Assembly (NCBI GenBank): GCA_900454475.1
Contig: UGSS01000002.1
Coordinates: forward strand, 620,001 to 684,000
Direction of reading: 5' to 3'
Source of the DNA: [Pasteurella] mairii
Lineage (GTDB): Bacteria; Pseudomonadota; Gammaproteobacteria; Enterobacterales; Pasteurellaceae
Length of the DNA stretch: 64,000 nt
Under the pieces are notes generated by a model, which did not search any database, was not told where the DNA came from, and worked only from the letters and a program-made list of their open reading frames with translations. Made by a program: the position numbers and the translations under genes. Below are positions 39,053-48,761 of this stretch, one piece after another. How positions within the stretch are numbered: the stretch's first letter is position 1; every line of letters starts with the position of its first letter.

Positions 39053-40276
39053 ATGACGCCAGACCCGCAAAAACAAACGCAACTTTATGAAGCAATTCAA
39101 AAAATTATTGATAACAACCGCAAGCGTGCGTCGTTAACTGCTTATGGCGAAACAAAGCTCTACTCCGGTACAGACAGCGACGCCGAAGATCTTGCTGCAA
39201 CGCCAAAAGCGGTTAAAGGGTTAAAAACCTTAATTGATGCTGATGCGTTAACGCGAAATTTAACAAATTATATTCCAAACAGTAAAAAATCCAACGCGGT
39301 GAACAGCACAAGCAGCGATACTGTGGCGACCTCTTCTGCGGTAAAAACCGCCTACGACAAAGGCGTGGAGGCGAAAAGCGCGGCGGATAAGGCGCAGCAA
39401 AGTGCAAATACCGCGCAGCAGAGCGCGAATAATGCGAAAGCCACAGCGGATAAGGCACAGCAAAGTGCGAATAAAGCGCAAACTGCGGCGGATAAGGCAC
39501 AAACTGCCGCAGATAAAGCGCAGCAGACGGCGGAGGTGAAAGCGCCGGTGGCAAACCCGATATTTACCATTAATAAAACCTACGCGGATATGGATACGAT
39601 ACCCAGTGGAACCTTGTTTTGTCGGATTAATGAACGTACAGCCAATCAGCCCCAGCCGAATGGCAACCCCTCGAATTTTGATGCGCAAGCGTGGCAATTC
39701 GATAGTGGCGACCAAAATACGCAATTTATTATCTACAGCGATAATGACATTAGGGTGCGTTATAACGACGACGGGCAGCGTTGGACGAGTTGGAACACGA
39801 TGTTAACCAGTAAAAACTTATCTGACGCAGTGACCAATCCCGCGCGCGATATTCCCGCCAGTGTCGGCGGGGTGAAAATTGCCTATGACCATGGCACAAC
39901 CGCATTAAATGCAGCAAATGCCGCAAAAAAAGCGGCAGACAATGCAAATCATGAATTAAATAACACATATCGAAAAAATCGATTTAAAGATAGAAGGTGC
40001 CCGTCACATTATAACGGTGCACAAGTATTTGACATAAGTACACAAGACGACGGTGGAATTAGAATTATCATTATGAGTGCGCTTTGGGGTGGCGGCGAAA
40101 CCGTTTTAAATCTGCCAGAAGCCTTTTCGGGATTTGCTATTCCTACAGCAGTGGACCTAGGGGGAGGTAGAAAAAAATTGGGCATCGCTATGGAAGGAAA
40201 CAATAAAATAAGAGTTTTCGCTCCTAGTGGCATAATTGGTATTCATGTGCATGTGATTGGCTTTACTCATTTTTAG
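39053..40276 (+). CDS. Phage tail fibre protein (probably N-terminally truncated)
   Basis: A 407-residue protein from the first ATG. The region about 100-165 is an Ala/Gln/Lys-rich repeat (DKAQQSA, NTAQQSA, NKAQTAA units) that forms a trimeric coiled coil. The C-terminal part (about 165-407) is Gly/Asn-rich and beta-like, as in receptor-binding tips. The frame continues upstream as AFEWLSKAA without ribosome site to a TAA at 39023, so the natural N-terminus was probably lost at the IS junction. It is followed 8 bp later by an assembly gene. Confidence 0.72.
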   Translation: MTPDPQKQTQLYEAIQKIIDNNRKRASLTAYGETKLYSGTDSDAEDLAATPKAVKGLKTLIDADALTRNLTNYIPNSKKSNAVNSTSSDTVATSSAVKTAYDKGVEAKSAADKAQQSANTAQQSANNAKATADKAQQSANKAQTAADKAQTAADKAQQTAEVKAPVANPIFTINKTYADMDTIPSGTLFCRINERTANQPQPNGNPSNFDAQAWQFDSGDQNTQFIIYSDNDIRVRYNDDGQRWTSWNTMLTSKNLSDAVTNPARDIPASVGGVKIAYDHGTTALNAANAAKKAADNANHELNNTYRKNRFKDRRCPSHYNGAQVFDISTQDDGGIRIIIMSALWGGGETVLNLPEAFSGFAIPTAVDLGGGRKKLGIAMEGNNKIRVFAPSGIIGIHVHVIGFTHF

Positions 40277-40284
40277 GAGATAAG

Positions 40285-40902
40285 ATGCGTTTTTTTAATT
40301 TAAATGACTTGTGTTTTTCATATATCGACGAGCTTAATGAAGAACGAAATATAGAAGGTCTTTTTCTTGTTAGTAGTGATGAACAGGTAAATTTAATATC
40401 AGAAAGTGTCACCGGCGGTGGTGCTGTTTGGGAAGAAAATGGCATGTTGAAATGCAGCGGCAAAGCACCTTCCCCCGCCCATCAATTCGTTGCGGGAGAA
40501 TGGGTCATTACGCCAGAAAAACTGACCGCACTTTTGGAGCAACATAAAAATCAACTGATAAAAAAACTGGCGGAGAAAATCGACAGCTTCAAAGCGCAGT
40601 TGCTTGTGGGTTACCCGCAAGCGGAAATTGACAGCTTTTTCCGCCAAGAAGCCGAAGCGCTCGCGTATCAAGCTGACCACAAAGCGCCAACGCCAATGTT
40701 AAGCCAAATCGCCGAAAATCGCGGCGTTGCATTGGAAGAATTGGCGGTTAAGGTGTTAGAAAAGTCCGCGCAATTTGCCGTGGCAATGGGCGCGCTGATT
40801 GGCGTTCGCCAAGGCTTTGAAGACAGAATTTTGGCGGCACAAAACCAAGAACAACTTGAACAAATTGAAAACGAGGTGAACGCATGGCAACGGTCTATCT
40901 AG
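40285..40902 (+). CDS. Phage tail fibre assembly-like protein
   Basis: A 205-residue soluble protein after a clear AGGAGA site. It follows a tail fibre gene, the usual place for tail fibre assembly chaperones. It contains SVTGGGAVWEENGMLKCSGKAPSPAHQF and an alpha-helical C-terminal half, a pattern of Pasteurellaceae prophages. It carries one uptake signal (40525-40533), so the phage has evolved in this family. The next start (40884) overlaps its 3' end. Confidence 0.65.
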   Translation: MRFFNLNDLCFSYIDELNEERNIEGLFLVSSDEQVNLISESVTGGGAVWEENGMLKCSGKAPSPAHQFVAGEWVITPEKLTALLEQHKNQLIKKLAEKIDSFKAQLLVGYPQAEIDSFFRQEAEALAYQADHKAPTPMLSQIAENRGVALEELAVKVLEKSAQFAVAMGALIGVRQGFEDRILAAQNQEQLEQIENEVNAWQRSI

Positions 40903-41349
40903 CGCTATATAAAGGCACCGGCGGTAGCCTTTATGACCGGTTTTCAGTGCGCCAATCTGATTACCCAAGCGCCGAGGGGTATTTAGAGGGTATTGACGTG
41001 GTCTGTGAAAGTTTTTTCACGCTACTGCCTAAATATAAAAACGACCCGAAAGCCTTATTTGTGCTCGATCCACCTTATTTATGCACGCAGCAAGCGAGTT
41101 ACAACTGCGAGTTACAACTAAGAAAACTACTTTGATTTAATTGATTTTCTCTGACTAATTAAACTAACTCGCCCGCCATTCATGTTTTTCAGCTCAACGA
41201 AATCGGAATTTGTGCGGTTTGTTGATACCATGATTGAGGATAAATGGAACAACTGGCGAGCATTTGAAAATTATAAGCGGATTATTGTTAATACCTCAAT
41301 GTGCCACTCGGGGAAATATGAGGATAATTTAGTGTTTAGGTTTACTTAA
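40884..41349 (+). pseudogene. Phage gene fragment fused to broken DNA adenine methylase
   Basis: ATG 40884 begins MATVYLALYKGTGGSLYDR, the start of a small phage gene that often follows tail genes. From about residue 20 the frame becomes a D12-class adenine methylase (GIDVVCESFFTLLPKY, catalytic LDPPYLCTQQASY). A 13-bp tandem duplication (41094-41106, 41107-41119) then shifts the frame. The lost frame continues ENYFDLIDFL, a TGA, LIKLTRPPFMFFSSTKSEF and ends ...GKYEDNLVFRFT at TAA 41349. The N-terminal SAM-binding part is absent. The gene cannot make an active enzyme. Confidence 0.8.
41094..41119 (+). repeat. 13-bp tandem duplication in the methylase remnant
   Basis: GCGAGTTACAACT occurs twice in direct succession. 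Thirteen is not a multiple of three, so the duplication causes the frameshift after QASYN. Confidence 0.95.
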
Positions 41350-41507
41350 ACCGCCTTTAAATTTAATGTAAAACAAGTTCAAATTAGCCAAATAAAAACT
41401 GCTTAAAGTGAGAAAAATAACAGAATTGCGTTTTTTCATTTTAAGCGGTTGTGTTTCTCAAAATTTGTGGTTGGCAACAATGGGCGACTACTAAAATAAT
41501 CGAAATA

Positions 41508-41569
41508 TTTTGCATAATTTAGACTTTAAAACCTATGCAAAACATTTTTGATTATTATGCAAAACATTT
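41508..41569. repeat. 14-bp direct repeats plus inverted half upstream of folP
   Basis: TATGCAAAACATTT occurs at 41534-41547 and again at 41556-41569, exactly 22 bp apart. TTTTGCATA (41508-41516) is the inverted form of the first nine bases. The two-helical-turn spacing fits cooperative protein binding; no factor is recognised. Confidence 0.75.
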
Positions 41570-41647
41570 CGCGAGCTTACATTCTTCATTATTTTTTGTA
41601 TTTATTCTCAAAAAGTTTTTTTATTTTTGTTCATTCCAATATTCCGC

Positions 41648-41653
41648 TATAAT
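41648..41653 (+). promoter_or_regulatory. Probable -10 element of the folP operon
   Basis: A perfect TATAAT lies 36 bp before the folP start codon. The -35 is weak (TTGTTC at short spacing). A degenerate uptake signal (GACCGTACTTTT) follows it. Confidence 0.45.
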
Positions 41654-41689
41654 TGACCGTACTTTTAACTTGATTACGTAGCAGAGCAA

Positions 41690-42517
41690 ATGAAATTACA
41701 AGCAAATAATAAAACGTTAGATCTTTCAAATCCTCAGATTATGGGGATTTTGAATTTTACGCCTGATTCTTTTTCAGACAGTGGACGCTTCTTTTCTTTA
41801 GATAAAGCCTTATTTCAGGCAGAAAGAATGTTATCAGAAGGTGCGAGTATTATTGATATTGGCGGTGAATCGACGCGCCCAATGGCAGATGAAGTGACAC
41901 TAGCACAAGAATTAGATCGCGTAGTTCCGTTGGTAGAAGCGGTGCGTCAACGTTTTGATTGTTGGATTTCAGTCGATACCTCTAGAGCGGAGGTAATGCA
42001 AGAAAGTGCTAAAGTGGGCATGGATTTAATTAATGATATTCGTGCTTTGCAAGAACCTGGGGCGCTGGAAACTGCAATTCAGTTGGATTTGCCTACCTGT
42101 ATCATGCATATGCAAGGTCAGCCACGTACCATGCAGGAAAATCCACAATATGAAGATGTGGTCAGTGAAGTGTTAGGTTTTTTACAAAAACGCACCGCAC
42201 TTTGTTTGCAAGCTGGGATGAAAAAAGAACATTTAATTTGGGATATGGGATTTGGTTTTGGGAAAACTGAGCAACATAATTACAAATTATTACAACAACT
42301 TAATCAATTTTGTCAGGACGGTTATCCCGTATTGGCAGGGTTATCACGTAAAAGAATGATCGGCATGGCATTAGATAAGCCAGTGGATCAACGCGCGGTG
42401 GGTAGTGCCGCGGCGGCATTAATCGCGGTGATCAACGGGGCAGCTATTGTGCGCGTACATGATGTGGCACAAACGCAGGATGTGCTAAAAATTTGGCAAG
42501 CCACGGTTGCAGCATAA
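41690..42517 (+). CDS. folP: Dihydropteroate synthase
   Basis: FolP joins p-aminobenzoate to the pterin in folate synthesis and is the sulfonamide target. The 275-residue TIM barrel shows MGILNFTPDSFSDSG and IIDIGGESTRPMA near the N-terminus, and LAGLSRKRMIG. It starts the folP-glmM-sixA group; folP-glmM adjacency is conserved in gamma-proteobacteria. Confidence 0.98.
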   Translation: MKLQANNKTLDLSNPQIMGILNFTPDSFSDSGRFFSLDKALFQAERMLSEGASIIDIGGESTRPMADEVTLAQELDRVVPLVEAVRQRFDCWISVDTSRAEVMQESAKVGMDLINDIRALQEPGALETAIQLDLPTCIMHMQGQPRTMQENPQYEDVVSEVLGFLQKRTALCLQAGMKKEHLIWDMGFGFGKTEQHNYKLLQQLNQFCQDGYPVLAGLSRKRMIGMALDKPVDQRAVGSAAAALIAVINGAAIVRVHDVAQTQDVLKIWQATVAA

Positions 42518-42606
42518 AGCGGTTGCTAAAACTTGTCCGATATTTGATATATTTCATAAAATTATTGTGAAAACAATAAGATAAAAATAACGTAAAGGAA
42601 AAAATT

Positions 42607-43941
42607 ATGGCAGAACGTAAGTATTTTGGAACTGATGGTGTACGCGGTAAAGTTGGAACATCCCCAATTACTCCAGATTTTGTATTAAAACTGGGATGGG
42701 CTGCCGGTAAAGTATTGGCAACTCAAGGATCGCGCACTGTGTTAATCGGTAAAGATACGCGAATTTCAGGCTATATGTTGGAGTCAGCCTTGGAAGCAGG
42801 TCTTGCAGCAGCAGGGTTATCCGCGGCATTTACCGGACCCATGCCGACACCAGCGATCGCTTATTTGACAAGAACCTTTCGTGCCGAAGCGGGGATTGTA
42901 ATTTCAGCATCACATAACCCGTATTATGATAACGGAATTAAATTTTTCTCTACGCAAGGGACTAAATTGCCGGATGATGTGGAAGAAGCTATTGAAGCCA
43001 TGATGGAGCAATCAATGGATTGCGTTGAGTCCGCTCAATTAGGACGCGCTAGCCGGATTAATGATGCGGCGGGGCGTTATATTGAGTTTTGTAAAAGTAC
43101 ATTTCCATCAAACTTGAGTTTGGAAAATTATAAAATTGTGGTGGATTGTGCGAATGGGGCGACTTATCATATTGCGCCGAATGTGATGCGCGAATTAGGG
43201 GCGGAGGTGATCGAAATTGGTTGTGATCCGAATGGCATCAATATTAATGAAAAATGCGGTGCAACGGATATTAAAGCGTTGCAAGATAAGGTATTAGAAA
43301 CCAATGCGGACGTCGGTTTAGCTTATGATGGTGATGGTGACCGTTTGATTATGGTGGATCACTTGGGTAATAAAGTGGACGGTGACCAAATTCTGTTTAT
43401 TATTGCGCGCGAGGCTTTACGCGCCGGTAATTTGAAAGGCGGTGTTGTGGGAACCTTGATGAGCAATATGAGCCTTGAAATTGCGCTGAAACAATTGGCA
43501 ATTCCGTTTATTCGTGCCAATGTAGGCGATCGTTATGTATTGGAAAAAATGCAAGAAAACGGTTGGGTATTAGGGGGCGAAAATTCTGGGCATATTATTA
43601 TTGCTGATAAAAATACCACCGGCGACGGTATTATTGCTTCCCTTGCGGTATTGGCAGCGATAGTGCAACATGGTCTTTCTTTAAATGAATTAGCCAGTGC
43701 GGTTAAATTATTCCCTCAAGTGTTAATTAATGTGCGTTTTGCTAGCGGTACAAATCCGTTGGAAAACGAGGCAGTAAAAGCAGCGGCGGCGGCAGCTGAA
43801 CAGCGCTTGAGCGGGAAAGGGCGCATTTTATTGCGCAAATCCGGTACTGAACCCTTAATTCGCGTGATGGTGGAATGTGAGGATGGTGCTCTGGCACAAC
43901 AATGCGCTGAGCAAATTGCCGACGCAGTCAAAGCAAACTAA
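42607..43941 (+). CDS. glmM: Phosphoglucosamine mutase
   Basis: GlmM converts glucosamine-6-phosphate to glucosamine-1-phosphate for UDP-GlcNAc, hence peptidoglycan and lipopolysaccharide. The 444-residue protein has the phosphorylated Ser102 in [12 protein letters not shown], the metal loop AYDGDGDRL, the sugar loop GGENSGHI and the phosphate-binding [11 protein letters not shown] near the end. AAAGGAAAAA precedes the start. Confidence 0.98.
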   Translation: MAERKYFGTDGVRGKVGTSPITPDFVLKLGWAAGKVLATQGSRTVLIGKDTRISGYMLESALEAGLAAAGLSAAFTGPMPTPAIAYLTRTFRAEAGIVISASHNPYYDNGIKFFSTQGTKLPDDVEEAIEAMMEQSMDCVESAQLGRASRINDAAGRYIEFCKSTFPSNLSLENYKIVVDCANGATYHIAPNVMRELGAEVIEIGCDPNGININEKCGATDIKALQDKVLETNADVGLAYDGDGDRLIMVDHLGNKVDGDQILFIIAREALRAGNLKGGVVGTLMSNMSLEIALKQLAIPFIRANVGDRYVLEKMQENGWVLGGENSGHIIIADKNTTGDGIIASLAVLAAIVQHGLSLNELASAVKLFPQVLINVRFASGTNPLENEAVKAAAAAAEQRLSGKGRILLRKSGTEPLIRVMVECEDGALAQQCAEQIADAVKAN

Positions 43942-43967
43942 GCTAGCAAGCGGATATTGGAGTAAGC

Positions 43968-44438
43968 ATGAAAATATGGGTAATGCGACACGGTGAAGCG
44001 GAGGTGATGGCGAAATCGGATAAAGATCGCCATCTGAATGCGCGTGGTAGAGCGCAAGCTAGCGCACAAGGAATTTGGCTAAAACAGACCGCACTTGGCA
44101 CATTTGATAAAATATTGGTGAGCCCTTATGTACGTACTCGAGAAACTGCGGAATTAATTGATCAGGTTTATGAGGGGCAATTTGCGCAGAAATATGAGTT
44201 TTGGGATGGAATTACGCCTTATGGTAATGCGGCAAATGTAACGTCTTATTTATCCCTATTGGCAGATCAAGGTATGCAGCAAGTTTTGCTGGTTTCACAT
44301 CTTCCCTTAGTAGGCGAAATCGTCAGCGAAATTTGTGGTGCAAATCCTGCCAGTTTTTATCCTGCGACGCTAGTCGCACTCAATTGGGAGGCGGTTAGCT
44401 CGCGTGGAAATGTGGTGGAAATTAAGTATCCAGATTAA
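43968..44438 (+). CDS. sixA: Phosphohistidine phosphatase SixA
   Basis: A 156-residue histidine phosphatase; His8 in MRHGEAEV is the catalytic residue. VSPYVRTRETAE and VSHLPLVGEIV supply the other active-site arginine and histidine. SixA removes phosphate from phosphohistidine domains, in E. coli PtsN-system NPr or ArcB. It lies 26 bp after glmM and ends at a terminator. Confidence 0.93.
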   Translation: MKIWVMRHGEAEVMAKSDKDRHLNARGRAQASAQGIWLKQTALGTFDKILVSPYVRTRETAELIDQVYEGQFAQKYEFWDGITPYGNAANVTSYLSLLADQGMQQVLLVSHLPLVGEIVSEICGANPASFYPATLVALNWEAVSSRGNVVEIKYPD

Positions 44439-44448
44439 TGTCAGCATA

Positions 44449-44477
44449 AAAAAGAGCGCCTTTGGTGCTCTTTTTTT
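44449..44477. terminator. Bidirectional terminator between sixA and dolP
   Basis: A 12-bp stem (44449-44460 with 44464-44475, one G.T wobble) with a 3-base loop, an A-run before and T7 after. Confidence 0.88.
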
Positions 44478-44491
44478 GGAGTAACCTTTGC

Positions 44492-45085
44492 TTAGTTTAA
44501 GTAATTAAAGACTTTAACCACTTTTTTCACTCCGGCAACATTGCGCGCAATTTCTGCGGCTGAATTGCCTTGATTTTGGGTTAAATTTCCCATCAGAAAA
44601 ACTTCTCCGTCCTCGGTAATTACTTTTACATCAGTAGTTTTTACTGCGGAATCCACCAACATTTTTGATTTTATTTGTGTGGTGATCCAACTGTCTTTAC
44701 TAATTTGACCGATAGTAAGTGGTTGGGCAATACGAATTTCATTATATACGATATTAACGCCTTCAACGCCTTTGGCTAAGCTAGTCGCAATGTCTTTTAA
44801 ATTTTCATTGGATACTTGACCGATTAGTAATACTCGCCCGCTGTATGATACGACGTTGATACGAGCTTCTGATTTGATTTGTTCATCGCTGCGAATTGCG
44901 GATAACACTTTTTCTTCTAATGTTTCATCATCAACCTGTGTTCCTATGGTGCGAGGATCGGTGGCTACTTTGGTTGCGACTGCACCAATGCTGGTAATTC
45001 CTGCTACGGTTGCAGTGACACAACCTTGTAATAAAATGGCTCCACCGATAATCATGCTAAGTTTTTTTAACTGCGTTAGATTCAT
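44492..45085 (-). CDS. dolP: BON-domain outer-membrane lipoprotein DolP (YraP)
   Basis: A 197-residue lipoprotein with lipobox LLQGC (Cys22) and two BON domains (about 55-115 and 130-195; KVLSAIRSDEQIKSEARINV, SGRVLLIGQV, KVITEDGEVFLMGNLTQNQ). DolP supports outer-membrane integrity at division sites. It is the last gene of the lpoA-yraN-diaA-dolP run, an order conserved with E. coli. Confidence 0.94.
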   Translation of the reverse strand: MNLTQLKKLSMIIGGAILLQGCVTATVAGITSIGAVATKVATDPRTIGTQVDDETLEEKVLSAIRSDEQIKSEARINVVSYSGRVLLIGQVSNENLKDIATSLAKGVEGVNIVYNEIRIAQPLTIGQISKDSWITTQIKSKMLVDSAVKTTDVKVITEDGEVFLMGNLTQNQGNSAAEIARNVAGVKKVVKVFNYLN

Positions 45086-45139
45086 TTTTACCTCCTTTAG
45101 GCATCTTAAGTGTGGCTTAAAATTACTTTTTCTGTCAAG

Positions 45140-45724
45140 TTATGAATGCGAAAAAAGTGAAAAATCAATTAATTCACAAATCGCATTAATGATGAAGAGG
45201 TGGTTTTCCATGATGCGACTTTCTTTATTGTGTGGAATAGCAATTTCTAAATCGTTTTCTGTTAAAAAACCGCGCAGATGGTCACAATTGGCACCAGTTA
45301 ACGCAATAATATTAATCTCTTTAGTTAAGGCACAATGAATAAGATCTAAGATGGTTTCTTCATTTCCGTTTGGGGAAAAGACTACCAGTAGGTCGCCTTG
45401 TTGCGCCACTGCACTAAATTGGCGTTGATAGAGATTGGACGGATTATTATCAGAAATAATTGCACAACCAACCGCACTATCCATACTTAACAAGATAGAG
45501 GGAAAACTAGGTCGTTCTAATTCGTAACGATGCAAGAGGTTGGCAACTAAAAATTGCGCATTGGCATAAGAACGTCCATGACCACAAACGATAATTTTAT
45601 TTCCGCGTAATAAGCAATTCACGATATTTTGTGCCGCTTGCACAATCACTGGCGGCAATAAACTGGAGGCAGAAATTTGAGTTTGAATATTCTCTGTATA
45701 GAGATCTTTTATTTTATCTAACAT
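45140..45724 (-). CDS. diaA: DnaA initiator-associating protein DiaA (SIS domain)
   Basis: A 194-residue SIS-fold protein. In E. coli, DiaA tetramers bind DnaA and promote its assembly at oriC. IIVCGHGRSYANAQ is the SIS loop, and MLDKIKDLYTENIQTQI matches the N-terminus of DiaA, so I start at ATG 45724 rather than 45754, which lies inside yraN. The sugar-phosphate loop SPNGNEETI differs from the STRGNS of E. coli. Confidence 0.88.
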   Translation of the reverse strand: MLDKIKDLYTENIQTQISASSLLPPVIVQAAQNIVNCLLRGNKIIVCGHGRSYANAQFLVANLLHRYELERPSFPSILLSMDSAVGCAIISDNNPSNLYQRQFSAVAQQGDLLVVFSPNGNEETILDLIHCALTKEINIIALTGANCDHLRGFLTENDLEIAIPHNKESRIMENHLFIINAICELIDFSLFSHS

Positions 45725-45729
45725 AGGAT

Positions 45730-46089
45730 TTAATCGAGAAAATTGGGGATCCATTGTATATCTTCTTCGCTTTTACCAAAAGCAATTAAATCAAAACGAC
45801 AATCGGTATCTTCTAGACTACCATTTTGTTTTGCCAGCCATAAACTTGCCGCATCCAACCATTTTTGCTGTTTGCGCCAATCAACACTGTCGATGGCAGA
45901 GCCGAAACGGTTGTTGGAACGTTGGCGTACTTCCACAAAGACGATAGTCTCTTGATCACGCATAATAAGATCCAGTTCACCGCATTTAAACGATTGATTG
46001 GCGGCAATAAATAGCAACCCTTTTTGTTCTAAGAAAAGGCGAGCTTTTTGCTCAAAGCTCGCCCCTTGTTGACGTTTCGAAGAAAACAT
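45730..46089 (-). CDS. yraN: YraN/UPF0102 family nuclease-fold protein
   Basis: A 119-residue protein of the UPF0102 family with a restriction-endonuclease-like core. [21 protein letters not shown] contains the D...ExK/R-like catalytic pattern. The function is unknown; it is encoded between lpoA and diaA in many gamma-proteobacteria. The gap to lpoA is 11 bp. Confidence 0.9.
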   Translation of the reverse strand: MFSSKRQQGASFEQKARLFLEQKGLLFIAANQSFKCGELDLIMRDQETIVFVEVRQRSNNRFGSAIDSVDWRKQQKWLDAASLWLAKQNGSLEDTDCRFDLIAFGKSEEDIQWIPNFLD

Positions 46090-46100
46090 GGATTTAATGC

Positions 46101-47822
46101 TTAATTAATCGCAACGACTTCGGCATTTTGATACACAAACCACGTCATATCACGTTCAACGTTACAATTTGGTCCGGCACTCAATTTACCGGTTAAACCG
46201 TTAATACTAAATCCGGGAACTTGGCGTAATTCATTGAATTGGTTGATTAACAACCATGCATCCGCTCCCATTGCGTATAAACGCATCAGCGAATAATCGC
46301 CATTGGTCATTTGTTCAATTTGGCGATATTGCGCAGAACTTGTCTCTTTAAAGAATGGGATATCGCTGAATTGTAATCCGTTCATTAATAAACGATATTC
46401 CGGACCGTTATTCGGTGAATTACTGCGGGAACTTGCATATAATTTTAAGTTACGATTGGTATTATCCACTGAAGTTTTAATTTCAGCTAATTGCTCGCTG
46501 GTTGCGACAATATATAAGGCTTCCGCATTTTGGCTCAAACCTCCCTGTAAGGCAAAGTTAATATCGTCAGGATTATTATAAAAACGAATATTGGCATCTG
46601 TCGCGGCTAATTGTTGCCAACGTACGTTAAACGCGGAAGCTGTGCGTTGACCGACATCTGCTTGTGGAACAAGCACTAGTGGATTGCGAATGCCATCATT
46701 CCACATTTTATTCGCTGCGGATTCCGCTTCATCCTCTGGTGATAAACCATAATAACAAAGTTGTCCGATAGCGCGTGCATTTGGTGTTGAATTTAGCGCA
46801 AGTACATTCAATCCTTGAATGTGAGCTGGGTTGTTTAAAAGCGTATCGACATTTTGTTTTAACAACGGACCGACAAGGGTGGTAATGCCTTGCTGTTTGG
46901 CCTGTTCAATAATGCTTTCAATCGATTGTGTCATAGTATCAAATACGGTGACTTGAATTGCTGAATCGCCGCGAGCATCATCAAACCCTTTTTTAATCGT
47001 ATTACCAATTAATTGCGCATTGTCGCTAAGTGGCAATAGTAAGGCAATTTGACTTAAATTTGTGCCTTGGAAATTAAATAAACCGCGCAATTCGGTTGGG
47101 AATAAATAAGTAGCGCTATGACTTGGATAAGATAATCGCCAATTTTGTAGCGCTTGGCTTAATTGCGCGGCATTGTTGATGTTGTCATTATACGCTTTTG
47201 CCAACGCAATCCATCCCGCCAACGCTGGGCTGCCTTCCACGACCGTATTATTGATTACACCGCGATTAGTATTCCGCAATAATGCCCAAGTGCGGTCATT
47301 ATTTTCTTGTTTTCTTTGCGTATCCGTCAGGAAATTATCAATTTGAATACGTGCTTTTACCGCTTCAATCGTGTCGTTTTGATTTTCTGCGATACGCGCC
47401 ACTACTTCATAATAACGCGCTTTTTGAGATGGGCTTAATAAGGCTAAATTAATTGCTGCTAATTGACTTTTGGCTAATTGATTATTTTTTTTCGCCGCAG
47501 AAACATGGGCATCAACAATAGATTTGTCTAATAATTGCGCTTCGGTCAGATCTTTCAATTCAGCAAGAAAGGCTTCTGCGCTGGCAACTTTATTTTCAGT
47601 GACAAGTACACGAGCAGCAAGTAATTTATAGGTTTGCTGATCTTCAACGCTTTTGGCTTGTGCAATTCGATTAATATAAAAATCGGAATTGGCATTCGCG
47701 TCATTTTTTAATGTATTGGTAAAACTGTTGCTAAAAATATTTGCACAACCGGCTAATACTAAAGCAAAGAAAAACGGTATTAATCGTTTTTTTAAATGAA
47801 TACATTGTAATAGAATAGGCAT
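46101..47822 (-). CDS. lpoA: Penicillin-binding protein activator LpoA
   Basis: LpoA is an outer-membrane lipoprotein that reaches through the periplasm to activate PBP1A. The lipobox LAGC puts the lipidated cysteine at residue 26. The N-terminal third is helical with TPR-like repeats. The C-terminal part is a type I periplasmic-binding fold ([16 protein letters not shown]-like start [27 protein letters not shown]). I chose ATG 47822 because AAGGAG precedes it; GTG 47828 overlaps that site. The length of 573 residues matches Haemophilus LpoA. Confidence 0.95.
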   Translation of the reverse strand: MPILLQCIHLKKRLIPFFFALVLAGCANIFSNSFTNTLKNDANANSDFYINRIAQAKSVEDQQTYKLLAARVLVTENKVASAEAFLAELKDLTEAQLLDKSIVDAHVSAAKKNNQLAKSQLAAINLALLSPSQKARYYEVVARIAENQNDTIEAVKARIQIDNFLTDTQRKQENNDRTWALLRNTNRGVINNTVVEGSPALAGWIALAKAYNDNINNAAQLSQALQNWRLSYPSHSATYLFPTELRGLFNFQGTNLSQIALLLPLSDNAQLIGNTIKKGFDDARGDSAIQVTVFDTMTQSIESIIEQAKQQGITTLVGPLLKQNVDTLLNNPAHIQGLNVLALNSTPNARAIGQLCYYGLSPEDEAESAANKMWNDGIRNPLVLVPQADVGQRTASAFNVRWQQLAATDANIRFYNNPDDINFALQGGLSQNAEALYIVATSEQLAEIKTSVDNTNRNLKLYASSRSNSPNNGPEYRLLMNGLQFSDIPFFKETSSAQYRQIEQMTNGDYSLMRLYAMGADAWLLINQFNELRQVPGFSINGLTGKLSAGPNCNVERDMTWFVYQNAEVVAIN

Positions 47823-47899
47823 AATCACTCCTTGTTATTAAAACAATAGCGTGATCTTACTTATCTCAATGCGTAAAATCAAATAAAAGAAGTCAAAAA

Positions 47900-48745
47900 A
47901 TGAATAATTTAAGTGGAATTTTATATATTGTTGCCACGCCGATCGGAAACTTACAGGATATGACCGCACGTGCGCTGGATATTTTTAACCAAGTGGATCT
48001 TATTGCGGCGGAAGATACCCGTCACAGCGGATTGTTGTTAAATCATTATGGCATTAAAAAACCATTTTTTACGCTACATGATCACAACGAGCAACAGAAA
48101 GCGGATTTGTTGGTGGAAAAATTGCGTCAAGGCAACCATATTGCCTTGATTTCCGATGCAGGAACGCCGCTTATTAGTGATCCGGGATTTCATGTGGTCA
48201 GAAAATGTCGTCAAGCGGGCATTCGTGTTGTGCCACTGCCGGGGGCTTGCGCGGCGATTACCGCGTTATGCGCCTCCGGTATTGCTTCGGATCGTTTTTG
48301 TTTTGAAGGCTTTTTACCGGCGAAAAGTAAGGCGAGACGGGATAAATTAACGGAACTTGCTGATGAAGTGCGTACCTTAATTTTTTATGAATCTACTCAC
48401 CGTATTTTAGACAGTCTGGTAGATATTGAATCGGTGTTAGGCGCCGAGCGCTATGTGGTGTTGGCAAGGGAAATCACTAAAACTTGGGAAACCATCATTG
48501 GTGATGAAGTGGGGCGGTTGCGTATGTGGCTTGCAGAGGATCCTAATCGTACCAAAGGCGAGATGGTTTTGATAATCGAAGGTAAAAGTGCGCAGCCAAG
48601 CGCTGAATTTAGCCCTCAAGCCATTAAAGCGCTTCAACTCATTACCCAAGAATTGCCGTTAAAAAAAGCGGCGGCAATCGTGGCGGAATTGTACGGATAT
48701 AAGAAAAATGCGTTGTATCAATTTGGATTGGATAATTTTGCATAA
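47900..48745 (+). CDS. rsmI: 16S rRNA (cytidine-1402-2'-O)-methyltransferase RsmI
   Basis: RsmI methylates the ribose of C1402 in the decoding centre. The 281-residue tetrapyrrole-methylase-fold protein has [39 protein letters not shown] and [14 protein letters not shown]. It is divergent from lpoA with a 77-bp shared promoter region, as in E. coli. Confidence 0.97.
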   Translation: MNNLSGILYIVATPIGNLQDMTARALDIFNQVDLIAAEDTRHSGLLLNHYGIKKPFFTLHDHNEQQKADLLVEKLRQGNHIALISDAGTPLISDPGFHVVRKCRQAGIRVVPLPGACAAITALCASGIASDRFCFEGFLPAKSKARRDKLTELADEVRTLIFYESTHRILDSLVDIESVLGAERYVVLAREITKTWETIIGDEVGRLRMWLAEDPNRTKGEMVLIIEGKSAQPSAEFSPQAIKALQLITQELPLKKAAAIVAELYGYKKNALYQFGLDNFA

Positions 48746-48761
48746 GAATTGAGAGCAGTTC

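Larger units (their letters stand above)
41350..41689. other. Non-coding AT-rich stretch before folP
   Basis: No credible gene is seen in these 340 bp. The stretch contains the right boundary of the prophage remnant (not defined by a repeat I can see), the repeats at 41508-41569, and the folP promoter region. Confidence 0.6.

Noticed and set aside
39353-39550. CRISPR-like repeated DNA
   Set aside because: The short repeats are codons of an Ala/Gln coiled coil in the tail fibre, without spacers or cas genes.
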